From the NCBI GenBank assembly GCA_016188625.1, contig JACPHL010000196.1, positions 1 to 7,505 on the forward strand: DNA of 7,505 bases. Direction: 5' to 3'. Position numbers and translations under genes: made by a program. Below the pieces are notes generated by a model that saw only the letters and a program-made list of their open reading frames with translations, ran no database searches and was not told the DNA's origin. Of this stretch, positions 1 to 4,785 are shown in pieces (within the stretch, counting starts at the first letter, position 1; every line of letters starts with the position of its first letter). Origin of the DNA: Candidatus Rokuibacteriota bacterium (lineage in GTDB: Bacteria > Methylomirabilota > Methylomirabilia > Rokubacteriales > JACPHL01).

Positions 1-161
1 TCGACAACGGCTCGAAGCTCGTGGTGGACGACAGCACGACCATCTCGATCGAGGGCAAGGAGAGCAAGCTCGAGGACCTGAAGCAGGGCGCGAAGGTCAA
101 GGCCAGCTACGAGGAGAAGGACGGGAAGAAGGTCGTGACCTCGATCGACGTGAAGAAGTAG
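1..161 (+). CDS. DUF1344-like small protein, 3' end only (5' truncated by window)
   Basis: An open frame runs in from the left edge (first whole codon at position 3) to TAG at 159-161, giving the last 52 residues. They are rich in Lys, Glu and Asp, and contain LEDLKQGAKVKASYEEKD followed by a KKVVTSIDVKK tail. This matches the end of the complete protein at 2361-2642 almost residue for residue (LKEGAMVKASFEEKDGQKIVTNIEVKKE), so the two are paralogues. The pattern of a short beta-rich domain with an acidic/basic VKVSYEEKDGK-type end is that of DUF1344-like periplasmic proteins, whose function is unknown. The missing N-terminus presumably held a signal peptide, as in the paralogue. A strong hairpin 70 bp downstream closes its transcription unit. 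Confidence 0.75.
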   Translation, partial: DNGSKLVVDDSTTISIEGKESKLEDLKQGAKVKASYEEKDGKKVVTSIDVKK

Positions 162-230
162 CGGGACCCGCGATGAAGGGGCCCGGCGCGCAGGAGAAGA
201 GGTCCTAGCGAGCCCGGCTCGTTCCGTCAC

Positions 231-265
231 GGCGAAGGCCCGGGGGAGCACTCCGGGCCTTCGCC
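231..265 (+). terminator. Strong hairpin, probable terminator of the left-edge gene
   Basis: A perfect 13-bp stem is formed by GGCGAAGGCCCGG (231-243) and CCGGGCCTTCGCC (253-265) around a 9-nt loop. It lies 70 bp after the stop of the left-edge gene and well upstream of the next promoter. No clear T-run follows, so a classical intrinsic terminator is not proven; in a GC-rich genome, stem-only or Rho-assisted ends are plausible. Confidence 0.6.
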
Positions 266-350
266 GTTCAGGCCTCCTGCCCGGGGAGGGCCGGCCCCGG
301 GCACCTGCCATCACTCCCATCTCACTCACGGGCGTCGCGTTCGGCCGTCG

Positions 351-394
351 CCGGATTTTCAGGGCGGCTCGGGTACTCGGGTAAATGTTACATC
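351..394 (+). promoter_or_regulatory. Upstream activating element, copy 1
   Basis: First of three related elements. It has a left T-tract (TTTTC, 356-360) and a right box GGTAAATGTTACATC (380-394), which matches the box of copies 2 and 3 at 13 of 15 positions. The right box ends 100 bp before the -24 GG of the sigma-54-type promoter at 493-508, a usual distance for an enhancer-binding protein site. A tandem duplication of CTCGGGTA (368-383) sits between the two halves and lengthens this copy. The role as an activator site is inferred from recurrence and position. Confidence 0.6.
368..383 (+). repeat. 8-bp tandem duplication CTCGGGTA x2
   Basis: CTCGGGTA occurs at 368-375 and again at 376-383 without a break, inside upstream element copy 1. 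Removing one unit brings the distance from the left T-tract to the TTACATC end of the box to 21 bp, against 20 bp in copies 2 and 3. It is therefore probably a slippage duplication in an ancestral element of the same form. Confidence 0.8.
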
Positions 395-450
395 CTCGCT
401 CCGCGCACAGGCTCGACCCGCGGATGCCGCCTCCGGCGCGAAAGCCCTGA

Positions 451-457
451 ATTTTCC
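451..457 (+). promoter_or_regulatory. Proximal T-tract element of promoter 1
   Basis: ATTTTCC is an AT-rich island in GC-rich DNA. The last T (455) is exactly 39 bp before the first G of the -24 element (494), the same spacing as at the other two promoters. Read on the other strand it is GGAAAAT, the core of the upstream box, so it may be an inverted half-site for the same activator or a bend site. Confidence 0.5.
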
Positions 458-492
458 AGCCTCTCGCACCCCTTCGATCCTCCACCCGACCC

Positions 493-508
493 AGGCATGG
501 AGGTTGCA
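493..508 (+). promoter_or_regulatory. Sigma-54 (RpoN) -24/-12 promoter 1
   Basis: GGCATGGAGGTTGCA carries GG (494-495), ten bases and GC (506-507). It fits the sigma-54 consensus TGGCACG-N4-TTGCW, with T for C in the -24 box and A for the leading T. Transcription would start near 519, leaving a leader of about 110 nt before the ATG at 628. It drives the three overlapping genes 628-2080. Upstream element copy 1 and the T-tract supply the expected activator sites. Confidence 0.75.
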
Positions 509-627
509 GTTCTCGGGAAGCTAGCCAGCACAGGCCCTCGGCCATCGTTCAGACAGGGCCTGCGGCGGACTCATCGTGGCGGATGGGTACTTCGGCCGGA
601 GCGGTAACGGCAAGGAGGACGCGCGAC

Positions 628-1098
628 ATGAGAACCAAGGACAGGCTCGACCGCCGGACCGTGCAGGAGATCGAACGGTCCCTCAGGGACCGGCACGCCA
701 GGCTCAGGGAGTCCATGCGGAGCGCCATCGCCCAGCGAAACGGGAACGGGGCCGGCCGATCCACCGAGCTCATGGCCCGGGCGACCGAGACCCTGCACGA
801 AGAGATCCAGGTCGCCATCGTGGACCTCCACAGTCGCCAGGCCGCCCAGATCGAGGCGGCCCTCGAGCGGCTCGGCCAGCAGGAGTACGGGTTCTGCCGC
901 GACTGCGCGGGGTTCATCGGGGTGGCGCGACTCCGGGCCCTGCCGTTCGCCCAGCGATGCCAGCCCTGCCAGGCGCGGGCCGAGTCGAGGGCGCAGGAGG
1001 TGACGCCGGATGCGGCGCTCATCGCCACGGACGACGCCGAATGGGGACCGTCGGCTACCGGCGGGCCGAAGCGGATGACCCAGAAAGGAGGCCGATGA
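628..1098 (+). CDS. DksA/TraR-family C4 zinc-finger protein
   Basis: A 156-residue protein. The N-terminal 85 residues are charged and helical, consistent with the coiled-coil hairpin of the family. The C-terminus has a C4 zinc finger, C90-x2-C93-x17-C111-x2-C114, in the family context YGFCRDC...IGVARLRALPFAQRCQPC. Family members such as DksA enter the RNA polymerase secondary channel and change promoter response, often with ppGpp. The region between the two helices (NGNGAGRSTE) lacks the acidic DxxDxA tip of canonical DksA, so this is better called DksA/TraR-like than DksA. The start at 628 is chosen because a perfect AAGGAGG (612-618) precedes it by 9 nt; an in-frame ATG at 583 has no such site. 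It is the first gene after promoter 1, and its stop overlaps the next start (ATGA). Confidence 0.85.
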   Translation: MRTKDRLDRRTVQEIERSLRDRHARLRESMRSAIAQRNGNGAGRSTELMARATETLHEEIQVAIVDLHSRQAAQIEAALERLGQQEYGFCRDCAGFIGVARLRALPFAQRCQPCQARAESRAQEVTPDAALIATDDAEWGPSATGGPKRMTQKGGR

Positions 1099-1439
1099 TG
1101 CGTAGGCTCGGGCGGCTCGCCCTTCTGCTCCTCCTGATGCTATCGGTGGCCTCCCCCGCGCTGGCCGGGGTCGCCACCATCGAGACCACGGCCCCGCTTT
1201 CGGACTACTCCGAGCAGAGCATCACGATGGCCTTCAAGACGGCGGTCGAGACCGCCGTCCGCGGGGCGGTGGCTATGGGGCTCCCCCGGGTCCAGCTTCG
1301 CCAGGCGGTCGTGCTGGAGGACATGGTGGCGATCCAGATCCGGGCGACCGACATGGAACCCGACGCCGAGACCCCGGAGCCCGACCCGGACGAGACGCCC
1401 GGCGACGGGGCCGGGGAGCCCGGGAGGCTCGATCTATGA
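1095..1439 (+). CDS. Small secreted protein of unknown function, acidic tail
   Basis: A 114-residue protein that I do not recognise. MMRRLGRLALLLLLMLSVASPALA is a clear Sec signal peptide, with likely cleavage after Ala24. The mature part is about 90 residues: a predicted helical stretch (residues 41-62), a beta-like segment around RQAVVLEDMVAIQIRA, and a low-complexity Asp/Glu/Pro/Gly tail from about residue 87. The start overlaps the stop of the zinc-finger gene (ATGA), and AAAGGAGG sits just upstream. The stop overlaps the start of the MlaC-like gene in the same way, so all three should be translated together. Its place before an MlaC-like gene suggests a periplasmic job, but no function can be assigned. 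Confidence 0.8.
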   Translation: MMRRLGRLALLLLLMLSVASPALAGVATIETTAPLSDYSEQSITMAFKTAVETAVRGAVAMGLPRVQLRQAVVLEDMVAIQIRATDMEPDAETPEPDPDETPGDGAGEPGRLDL

Positions 1440-2080
1440 GGGGGCACGGGATCAAGCTCACCGTGGCGATCGCCGTCGTGGCGGGGCTCCTGGCGGGCGG
1501 GGGCTCCGTCGAGGCGGGCGCCCCGACGGACCAGCTCAAGGGGGCCGCCGACCGGGTGGTGAAGCTGCTCCGGGATCCCGAGCTCGGCAAGCCCGGAAAA
1601 GTCGCGGAGCGCCGGAAGCAGCTCCGCGCGGTCGCGGACCAGATCTTCGACTGGCAGGAGACCGCCAAGCGGGCCCTCGGCCGACACTGGCGGGAGCGGA
1701 CCCCCGCCGAGCGCGAGGAGTTCACGAGGCTCTTCGCCGACCTCCTCGAGCGCGCCTACGTCGGCAAGATCGAGCTGTACAGCGGCGAGCGGATCCGGTA
1801 CGAGGGCGAGAGCGTCGAAGGCGACCGGGCCATGGTGAGGACCATCCTGGTGACCAGGTCGAACACGGAGGTCCCCATCGACTACCGGATGCTCAAGGCG
1901 GGCGACCGGTGGCGGGTCTACGACGTGACGGTCGAGGGGATCAGCCTGGTCTCCAACTACCGCACACAGTTCAACCGGATCATCCAGCAGGCCGGGTACG
2001 GCGGCCTCGTGGAGAAGCTCAAGACCAGGCAGGACGAGCTGGTCGCCGAGGGATCGGCGCAGGGGAAGAAGAGGCGGTGA
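1436..2080 (+). CDS. MlaC/Ttg2D-type periplasmic phospholipid-binding protein
   Basis: A 214-residue protein with a signal peptide (hydrophobic 7-23, likely cleavage after Ala27, VEA-G) and an MlaC/Tol_Tol_Ttg2 domain over about residues 33-200. Diagnostic stretches are RTPAEREEFTRLFADLLERAY (88-108, helical), VPIDYRMLKAGDRWRVYDVTVEGISLV and SNYRTQFNRII (173-183). In Proteobacteria MlaC carries phospholipids between the outer-membrane MlaA complex and the inner-membrane MlaFEDB transporter. None of those partners is in the window, so this is an orphan copy placed after a DksA-like regulator and a small secreted protein. GGGAGG lies 8 nt before the ATG, and the start overlaps the preceding stop. 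The basic, Lys/Arg-rich C-terminus (KKRR) is unremarkable. The family call is firm; the exact ligand is not known. Confidence 0.9.
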   Translation: MRGHGIKLTVAIAVVAGLLAGGGSVEAGAPTDQLKGAADRVVKLLRDPELGKPGKVAERRKQLRAVADQIFDWQETAKRALGRHWRERTPAEREEFTRLFADLLERAYVGKIELYSGERIRYEGESVEGDRAMVRTILVTRSNTEVPIDYRMLKAGDRWRVYDVTVEGISLVSNYRTQFNRIIQQAGYGGLVEKLKTRQDELVAEGSAQGKKRR

Positions 2081-2116
2081 GGTCGATCACGGCCTTCCCC
2101 GGCGATCCGGGACCCC

Positions 2117-2152
2117 CCAATTTTTTCTGATGGCCCTGGAAAATCTTACATC
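2117..2152 (+). promoter_or_regulatory. Upstream activating element, copy 2
   Basis: CCAATTTTTT (2117-2126), then the box GGAAAATCTTACATC (2138-2152), identical over 15 bases to copy 3. The distance from the last T of the tract to TTACATC is 20 bp, as in copy 3. The element ends 99 bp before the -24 GG of promoter 2. The TTTTTTC and GGAAAA parts form an imperfect inverted repeat, as expected for a dimeric activator site. Confidence 0.65.
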
Positions 2153-2201
2153 CCGCGGCCTCGGACGGGGCGTTGAGGGCTCCCGCGCCGATCCAAATCC
2201 T

Positions 2202-2214
2202 CCAAAAGTTTTGG
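2202..2214 (+). promoter_or_regulatory. Proximal palindrome/T-tract element of promoter 2
   Basis: CCAAAAGTTTTGG is a perfect palindrome around a central G (2208). Its last T (2212) is exactly 39 bp before the -24 GG (2251), the same as at promoters 1 and 3. It is probably a protein-binding site: a second activator site or an architectural protein site. Confidence 0.55.
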
Positions 2215-2249
2215 GACCTTGGAAACCCGGGGCCGAGCCCCGAAGGCTC

Positions 2250-2265
2250 GGGCACGCCGGTTGCA
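2250..2265 (+). promoter_or_regulatory. Sigma-54 (RpoN) -24/-12 promoter 2
   Basis: GGCACGCCGGTTGCA matches the consensus GGCACG-N4-TTGCA at every fixed position, with GG at 2251-2252 and GC at 2263-2264. Only the leading T is replaced, by G. The start of transcription should be near 2276, giving a leader of about 85 nt before the ATG at 2361. It drives the DUF1344-like and coiled-coil genes. Confidence 0.85.
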
Positions 2266-2360
2266 GGGATGGGAAAGGGAGGCGGTGTCTCTGGAGGTGC
2301 CGGGGTCATGGTGGCCCGCCGGGGACGGTCGCAACAATACCCGGGGAGGAGGTGCATGGC

Positions 2361-2642
2361 ATGAGGCGAGTCGCCGCAGTCCTGACCGCGCTCCTGGTGG
2401 CGCTCTCGCTCGGCTGGGGCCTGGGGGTGCTGGCCCAGCAGGCGGGCGAGGTGGAGGGCAAGATCCAGAGCGTGGATCCGTCCGGGAGGGTGGTGACCCT
2501 CGAGGACGGGACCCAGCTCACGATCCCCGACAACGTCCAGGTCCAGCGCGACGCCCTCAAGGAGGGGGCGATGGTGAAGGCCAGTTTCGAGGAGAAGGAC
2601 GGGCAGAAGATCGTGACCAACATCGAGGTCAAGAAGGAGTAG
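2361..2642 (+). CDS. DUF1344-like secreted protein (complete paralogue)
   Basis: A 93-residue protein. The signal peptide MRRVAAVLTALLVALSLGWG... ends near the LAQQAG stretch (about residue 25-27). The mature part is one small beta-rich domain: EVEGKIQSVDPSGRVVTLEDGTQLTIPDNVQV, then LKEGAMVKASFEEKDGQKIVTNIEVKKE. This order (EGxIxSVDP, TLxDGTxxxIP, LKxGxxVKxxFEEKDG) is typical of DUF1344-like proteins, whose function is unknown; the fold is probably a small OB- or SH3-like barrel. The left-edge gene (1-161) is a close paralogue. The ATG at 2361 is chosen because GGAGGAGG (2345-2352) ends 8 nt upstream and the signal peptide starts there; in-frame codons further upstream lie before the promoter. 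It is the first gene of unit 2. Confidence 0.8.
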   Translation: MRRVAAVLTALLVALSLGWGLGVLAQQAGEVEGKIQSVDPSGRVVTLEDGTQLTIPDNVQVQRDALKEGAMVKASFEEKDGQKIVTNIEVKKE

Positions 2643-2674
2643 TTCCCTAGCGGGCCACCCAACCGTCGCGTCCA

Positions 2675-2701
2675 GAGGCTCGGGGTGACTCCCCGGGCCT
2701 C
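2675..2701 (+). terminator. Intergenic hairpin between the DUF1344-like and coiled-coil genes
   Basis: GAGGCTCGGGG (2675-2685) pairs with CCCCGGGCCTC (2691-2701), with one U-G wobble and a 5-nt loop. It begins 33 bp after the DUF1344-like stop, and no T-run follows. It may be an attenuator or an mRNA 3'-end stabiliser favouring the first gene over the second. The other DUF1344-like gene is also followed by a hairpin. Confidence 0.45.
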
Positions 2702-2734
2702 CGCGACGCGGCCGAGCGGAAGGGAGGGAGCGGG

Positions 2735-3085
2735 ATGCTGAGACGTGTACTGCCTATCGGGCTCGGGATCGCCTTTCTGGCGGTGTTGGCGTTCCTCGCC
2801 TTTGCCGAGGTCAACGACGACCACTACCGCCCGGTCCCGGAGACGTGGCTGGTGACCGAGGAGAGTCTTGACAGCAAGGTGGCCGAGATCAGGGCCGACG
2901 TGCAGAGCCTCCGCGCGGAGCAGCAGCGCCTCCAGGCGGACTTCCAGGGCCTGCGCGCGGAGAACAAGAGCCTCCGTCAGCAGGTGCAGACCCTCCAGGA
3001 GAACCTGCAGGCGAGGATGGAGAAGGAGGAGACCCGCGAGGGCAGGGCCCCGGAGGGTGGGGGGGCCGCGGGAGGGCGACTCTAG
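2735..3085 (+). CDS. Membrane-anchored coiled-coil protein
   Basis: A 116-residue protein. Residues 5-24 form a hydrophobic segment (a signal anchor or uncleaved signal). Residues 43-98 are a long charged helix with heptad-like Leu/Val spacing (VAEIRADVQSLRAEQQRL, FQGLRAENKSLRQQVQTLQENL), that is, a coiled coil. The last 15 residues are Gly/Ala-rich and probably disordered. I do not recognise a family; single-pass coiled-coil proteins of this shape include FtsB/FtsL-like and many spacer proteins, but nothing here marks cell-division function. GGGAGGGAG precedes the ATG. It follows the DUF1344-like gene by 92 bp, with a hairpin between, so it probably shares promoter 2. It converges on the minus-strand protease gene. 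Confidence 0.75.
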   Translation: MLRRVLPIGLGIAFLAVLAFLAFAEVNDDHYRPVPETWLVTEESLDSKVAEIRADVQSLRAEQQRLQADFQGLRAENKSLRQQVQTLQENLQARMEKEETREGRAPEGGGAAGGRL

Positions 3086-3115
3086 CCGATGGCGGCTCAG
3101 CGCTGACGGCCGGAG

Positions 3116-3931
3116 CTATTCCCCCGTCCTCGGGGGGGAGCGGCGATCCCCCAGGAGGTTGCCGTAGCCGGCCTGGTCCAGGAACCGCCGGATGGCGGCC
3201 GGTGGCGTGACGTAGGTCTCGCCGGGGACCGGCACGTTGATGGAGCGCGGCGAGTCCCCGCCCAGCGACACGCTCGCGGTCCCGTAGCCCTCCACGAGCC
3301 CGATCAGCCTTCCGGTGCGCGCCTCGTAGACGCCGCCCCCGCTCGAGCCGTAGGTCACCGAGGCGTCCACCATGATGCGCGAGGCCCCGTTTTCCCCCGC
3401 TGCCTCCGGCTCGACCTGGCTCACGATGCCGCCGGACAGCTTCATGTGGCGGCCCCAGGGAAAGGCGACGACCCAGACCGCCTCGCCGAGCGTCGGCGGA
3501 GGGCCCAGCGGGGCGGCGGAACATCGACCGGTCCGGATGCGCAGGAGGGCAAGGTCCAGCTCCTCGGCCTCTCGGCGGGCGAGGACGATGGCGCGCGCCT
3601 TCGTGGCCGCGCCCCGGTGGCGGTCGAACAGGACGTAGGCCTCGGCCTGTTCCGGTGGGCGGATCAGCGCATGCGCGCTCGTGAGGACGAAGCAGTCTGT
3701 GCCGTCCGCGGCCGGGCGCTGGGCGATCACGACGCCGGAGGCGCTCCGAAGGCGTCGTCCATCGTGGTGCTCGATGACGACCTGGACCGCCGAGGGCAGG
3801 ATCGCCTGGAGGACCTGCTCGCGGGTCGGCGCGGGAAGACGGCCGGTCGCGCAACCGGAGGCAAGCGCGAGCAGCAGGGAGCACATGATCGCGCCTCCCC
3901 CGAGGCGTCGCGGCCAAGACATGGTGGGCAT
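3116..3931 (-). CDS. Trypsin-like (S1/HtrA-type) serine protease, lipoprotein
   Basis: With the start at 3931 the protein has 271 residues. It begins with a lipoprotein signal ending in LALASGC (lipobox; lipidated Cys27). The catalytic triad is visible: His87 in LTSAHAL, Asp126 in ELDLALLRI and Ser197 in GSSGGGVYEARTGRLIGLVEG. This is the Trypsin_2/S1C fold as in HtrA/DegP, but there is no PDZ domain, so it is about a protease-domain length. It probably acts on periplasmic or envelope proteins while tethered to a membrane. ATG 3931 has a GGAG about 10 nt upstream on its strand; ATG 3922 is three codons later and equally fits the signal. Longer in-frame extensions upstream would overlap the divergent gene and delay the signal peptide, so I reject them. 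Confidence 0.85.
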   Translation of the reverse strand: MPTMSWPRRLGGGAIMCSLLLALASGCATGRLPAPTREQVLQAILPSAVQVVIEHHDGRRLRSASGVVIAQRPAADGTDCFVLTSAHALIRPPEQAEAYVLFDRHRGAATKARAIVLARREAEELDLALLRIRTGRCSAAPLGPPPTLGEAVWVVAFPWGRHMKLSGGIVSQVEPEAAGENGASRIMVDASVTYGSSGGGVYEARTGRLIGLVEGYGTASVSLGGDSPRSINVPVPGETYVTPPAAIRRFLDQAGYGNLLGDRRSPPRTGE

Positions 3932-3971
3932 GATACCCCAGCTCCCCCCGGGGATCAAGGGGTAGCTTTCC

Positions 3972-3980
3972 GGAGGTGAT
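3972..3980 (+). promoter_or_regulatory. Near-perfect Shine-Dalgarno of the BON-like gene
   Basis: GGAGGTGAT is fully complementary to the 16S anti-SD core (AUCACCUCC) and sits just before the ATG at 3984, fixing that start. It lies in the 52-bp gap between the two divergent genes. I see no convincing -35/-10 pair in the gap. Confidence 0.75.
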
Positions 3981-3983
3981 CCC

Positions 3984-4490
3984 ATGAGATCTATCGGTGT
4001 CGCATTCGGGATCCTCGCGGTCTTCCTCGCGCCCATGGCGGTCCCTGCGCCTGGCTGGGCCCAGGCGCCCGGCGCCCCGGGCGCGCCCCTCCCACCGCCA
4101 GTGGCTGGCAGCCCCGTGGAACCCGACGGGGGCGGCGCGGGACTGGCGCTCGTCCTCCTGACGCTCGGGTTCATCGTCGTCATCGGGGCTGCGGGGAAGC
4201 TGGTCGATCTCAGGCGGAGACGGGAGGAGGACGCGGTCTACATCGAGTCGCAGATCTCCGACGTGCTGCTTCGAGATCCAAAGCTCTTCCGCCTGCCGAT
4301 CAAGTCTACCGTGCGGCTCCCGACCTGGAAGGGGTCGCCGGCCGCCATCACCGTCTCGGGACAGGTGCCGACGCCTGAGCTCCGGCAGGTCATCCTTCGC
4401 ACCGTCGAGGAGGAGGCGTCGCGGATTCGATCGGACTTCCGGATCGAGGACCGGATCGTCGTCGCATCCCGGGGGACCCGCGCCGCCTGA
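3984..4490 (+). CDS. Membrane-anchored BON-like domain protein
   Basis: A 168-residue protein. Residues 1-27 look like a signal peptide (cleavage near WAQA). Residues 28-50 are an Ala/Gly/Pro-rich linker, 53-71 a transmembrane helix (LALVLLTLGFIVVIGAA), followed by a positive stop-transfer KLVDLRRRR. Residues 86-162 resemble a BON domain: helix (IESQISDVLLRDPKLF), beta (AITVSGQVPT), helix (ELRQVILRTVEEEASRI), beta (FRIEDRIVV). BON domains bind phospholipid membranes, as in OsmY or DolP. With a cleaved signal and the positive cluster after the helix, the BON-like part would be cytoplasmic; with an uncleaved signal the topology would be reversed, so sidedness is uncertain. It is divergent from the lipoprotein protease and not visibly under a sigma-54 promoter. 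Confidence 0.7.
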   Translation: MRSIGVAFGILAVFLAPMAVPAPGWAQAPGAPGAPLPPPVAGSPVEPDGGGAGLALVLLTLGFIVVIGAAGKLVDLRRRREEDAVYIESQISDVLLRDPKLFRLPIKSTVRLPTWKGSPAAITVSGQVPTPELRQVILRTVEEEASRIRSDFRIEDRIVVASRGTRAA

Positions 4491-4606
4491 AGCGAGCGAT
4501 GGGTGGACTCCTCTGGTCCCTCCCCGTGGCGGGCCTCCTCACGCCGGACGGCCGGGCCGCGTAAGGGAATTGCGCCGCGGCGCGCCCCCTTTCGTCCCGC
4601 AGACGG

Positions 4607-4641
4607 CCAATTTTTCCGGTGGCTCGGGAAAATCTTACATC
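4607..4641 (+). promoter_or_regulatory. Upstream activating element, copy 3
   Basis: CCAATTTTT (4607-4615) and the box GGAAAATCTTACATC (4627-4641), identical over 15 bases to copy 2. ATTTTTCC and GGGAAAAT form an imperfect inverted repeat. It ends 87 bp before the -24 GG of promoter 3, 12-13 bp (about one helical turn) closer than in copies 1 and 2. Confidence 0.65.
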
Positions 4642-4649
4642 GAGCCACC
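4618..4649 (+). repeat. Perfect 9-bp inverted repeat around the activator box
   Basis: GGTGGCTCG (4618-4626) and CGAGCCACC (4641-4649) are perfect inverted copies flanking the 14-nt GGAAAATCTTACAT core of upstream element copy 3. The arms are not conserved in copies 1 and 2, so this dyad is particular to promoter 3. It could be a further operator or a cruciform-prone site. Confidence 0.6.
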
Positions 4650-4684
4650 GCAGTGCGCCTCCCCTCCTCCACCACAACTACCCG

Positions 4685-4691
4685 TTTTTCC
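4685..4691 (+). promoter_or_regulatory. Proximal T-tract element of promoter 3
   Basis: TTTTTCC. The last T (4689) is exactly 39 bp before the -24 GG (4728), matching the other two promoters. On the opposite strand it reads GGAAAAA, close to the core of the upstream box. Confidence 0.5.
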
Positions 4692-4726
4692 TGCTCTTTA
4701 CAGCCCGCATGCCGCCTCGCCGGGGT

Positions 4727-4742
4727 GGGCACGTGGGTTGCA
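4727..4742 (+). promoter_or_regulatory. Sigma-54 (RpoN) -24/-12 promoter 3
   Basis: GGCACGTGGGTTGCA is a full match to GGCACG-N4-TTGCA, with GG at 4728-4729 and GC at 4740-4741. Transcription should start near 4753, which leaves about 33 nt before the ATG at 4786 and makes the upstream GTG at 4756 an unlikely start. It drives the receiver protein and probably the four genes after it. Confidence 0.85.
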
Positions 4743-4785
4743 CAACCCTTGAATCGTGGTGGCACAGGATGAGGGAAGACGCTCG

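Noticed and set aside
576-1094. In-frame upstream extension of the small secreted protein gene (open from 576)
   Set aside because: The frame overlaps the DksA/TraR-like gene, and its translation is Arg/Gly/Pro-rich shadow sequence. The signal peptide and a good ribosome binding site begin at 1095.
2096-2126. Possible intrinsic terminator of the MlaC-like gene (TCCCCGG/CCGGGA stem followed by T6)
   Set aside because: The stem is short with a bulge and is separated from the T-run by CCCCCCAA. The same CCAATTTTT string recurs at 4607 without such a stem, so the T-run is better explained as part of the repeated upstream element.
2228-2251. Small competing hairpins (CGGGGC/GCCCCG and CCGAGCC/GGCTCGG) next to promoter 2
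   Set aside because: They lie upstream of the predicted transcript and are short; such pairs are common by chance in DNA this GC-rich.
3097-3136. Palindrome TCAGCGCTGA and stem CCCCCG-TCCT-CGGGGG between and at the ends of the convergent genes
   Set aside because: No T-run on either strand, and the second stem is inside the protease coding end; not enough for a terminator call.
2889-3917. Long minus-strand ORF overlapping the protease region
   Set aside because: The translation is Arg/Pro/Gly-rich shadow. The overlapping frame encodes a lipoprotein signal and an intact His-Asp-Ser triad.
4499-4564. 21-codon hydrophobic ORF after the BON-like gene
   Set aside because: Very short, with a weak ribosome binding site, no family likeness and no neighbour support; it may be chance.
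4756-4785. GTG start for the receiver protein at 4756
   Set aside because: It is about three bases from the expected sigma-54 transcription start, with no room for a ribosome binding site. The domain begins cleanly at ATG 4786.
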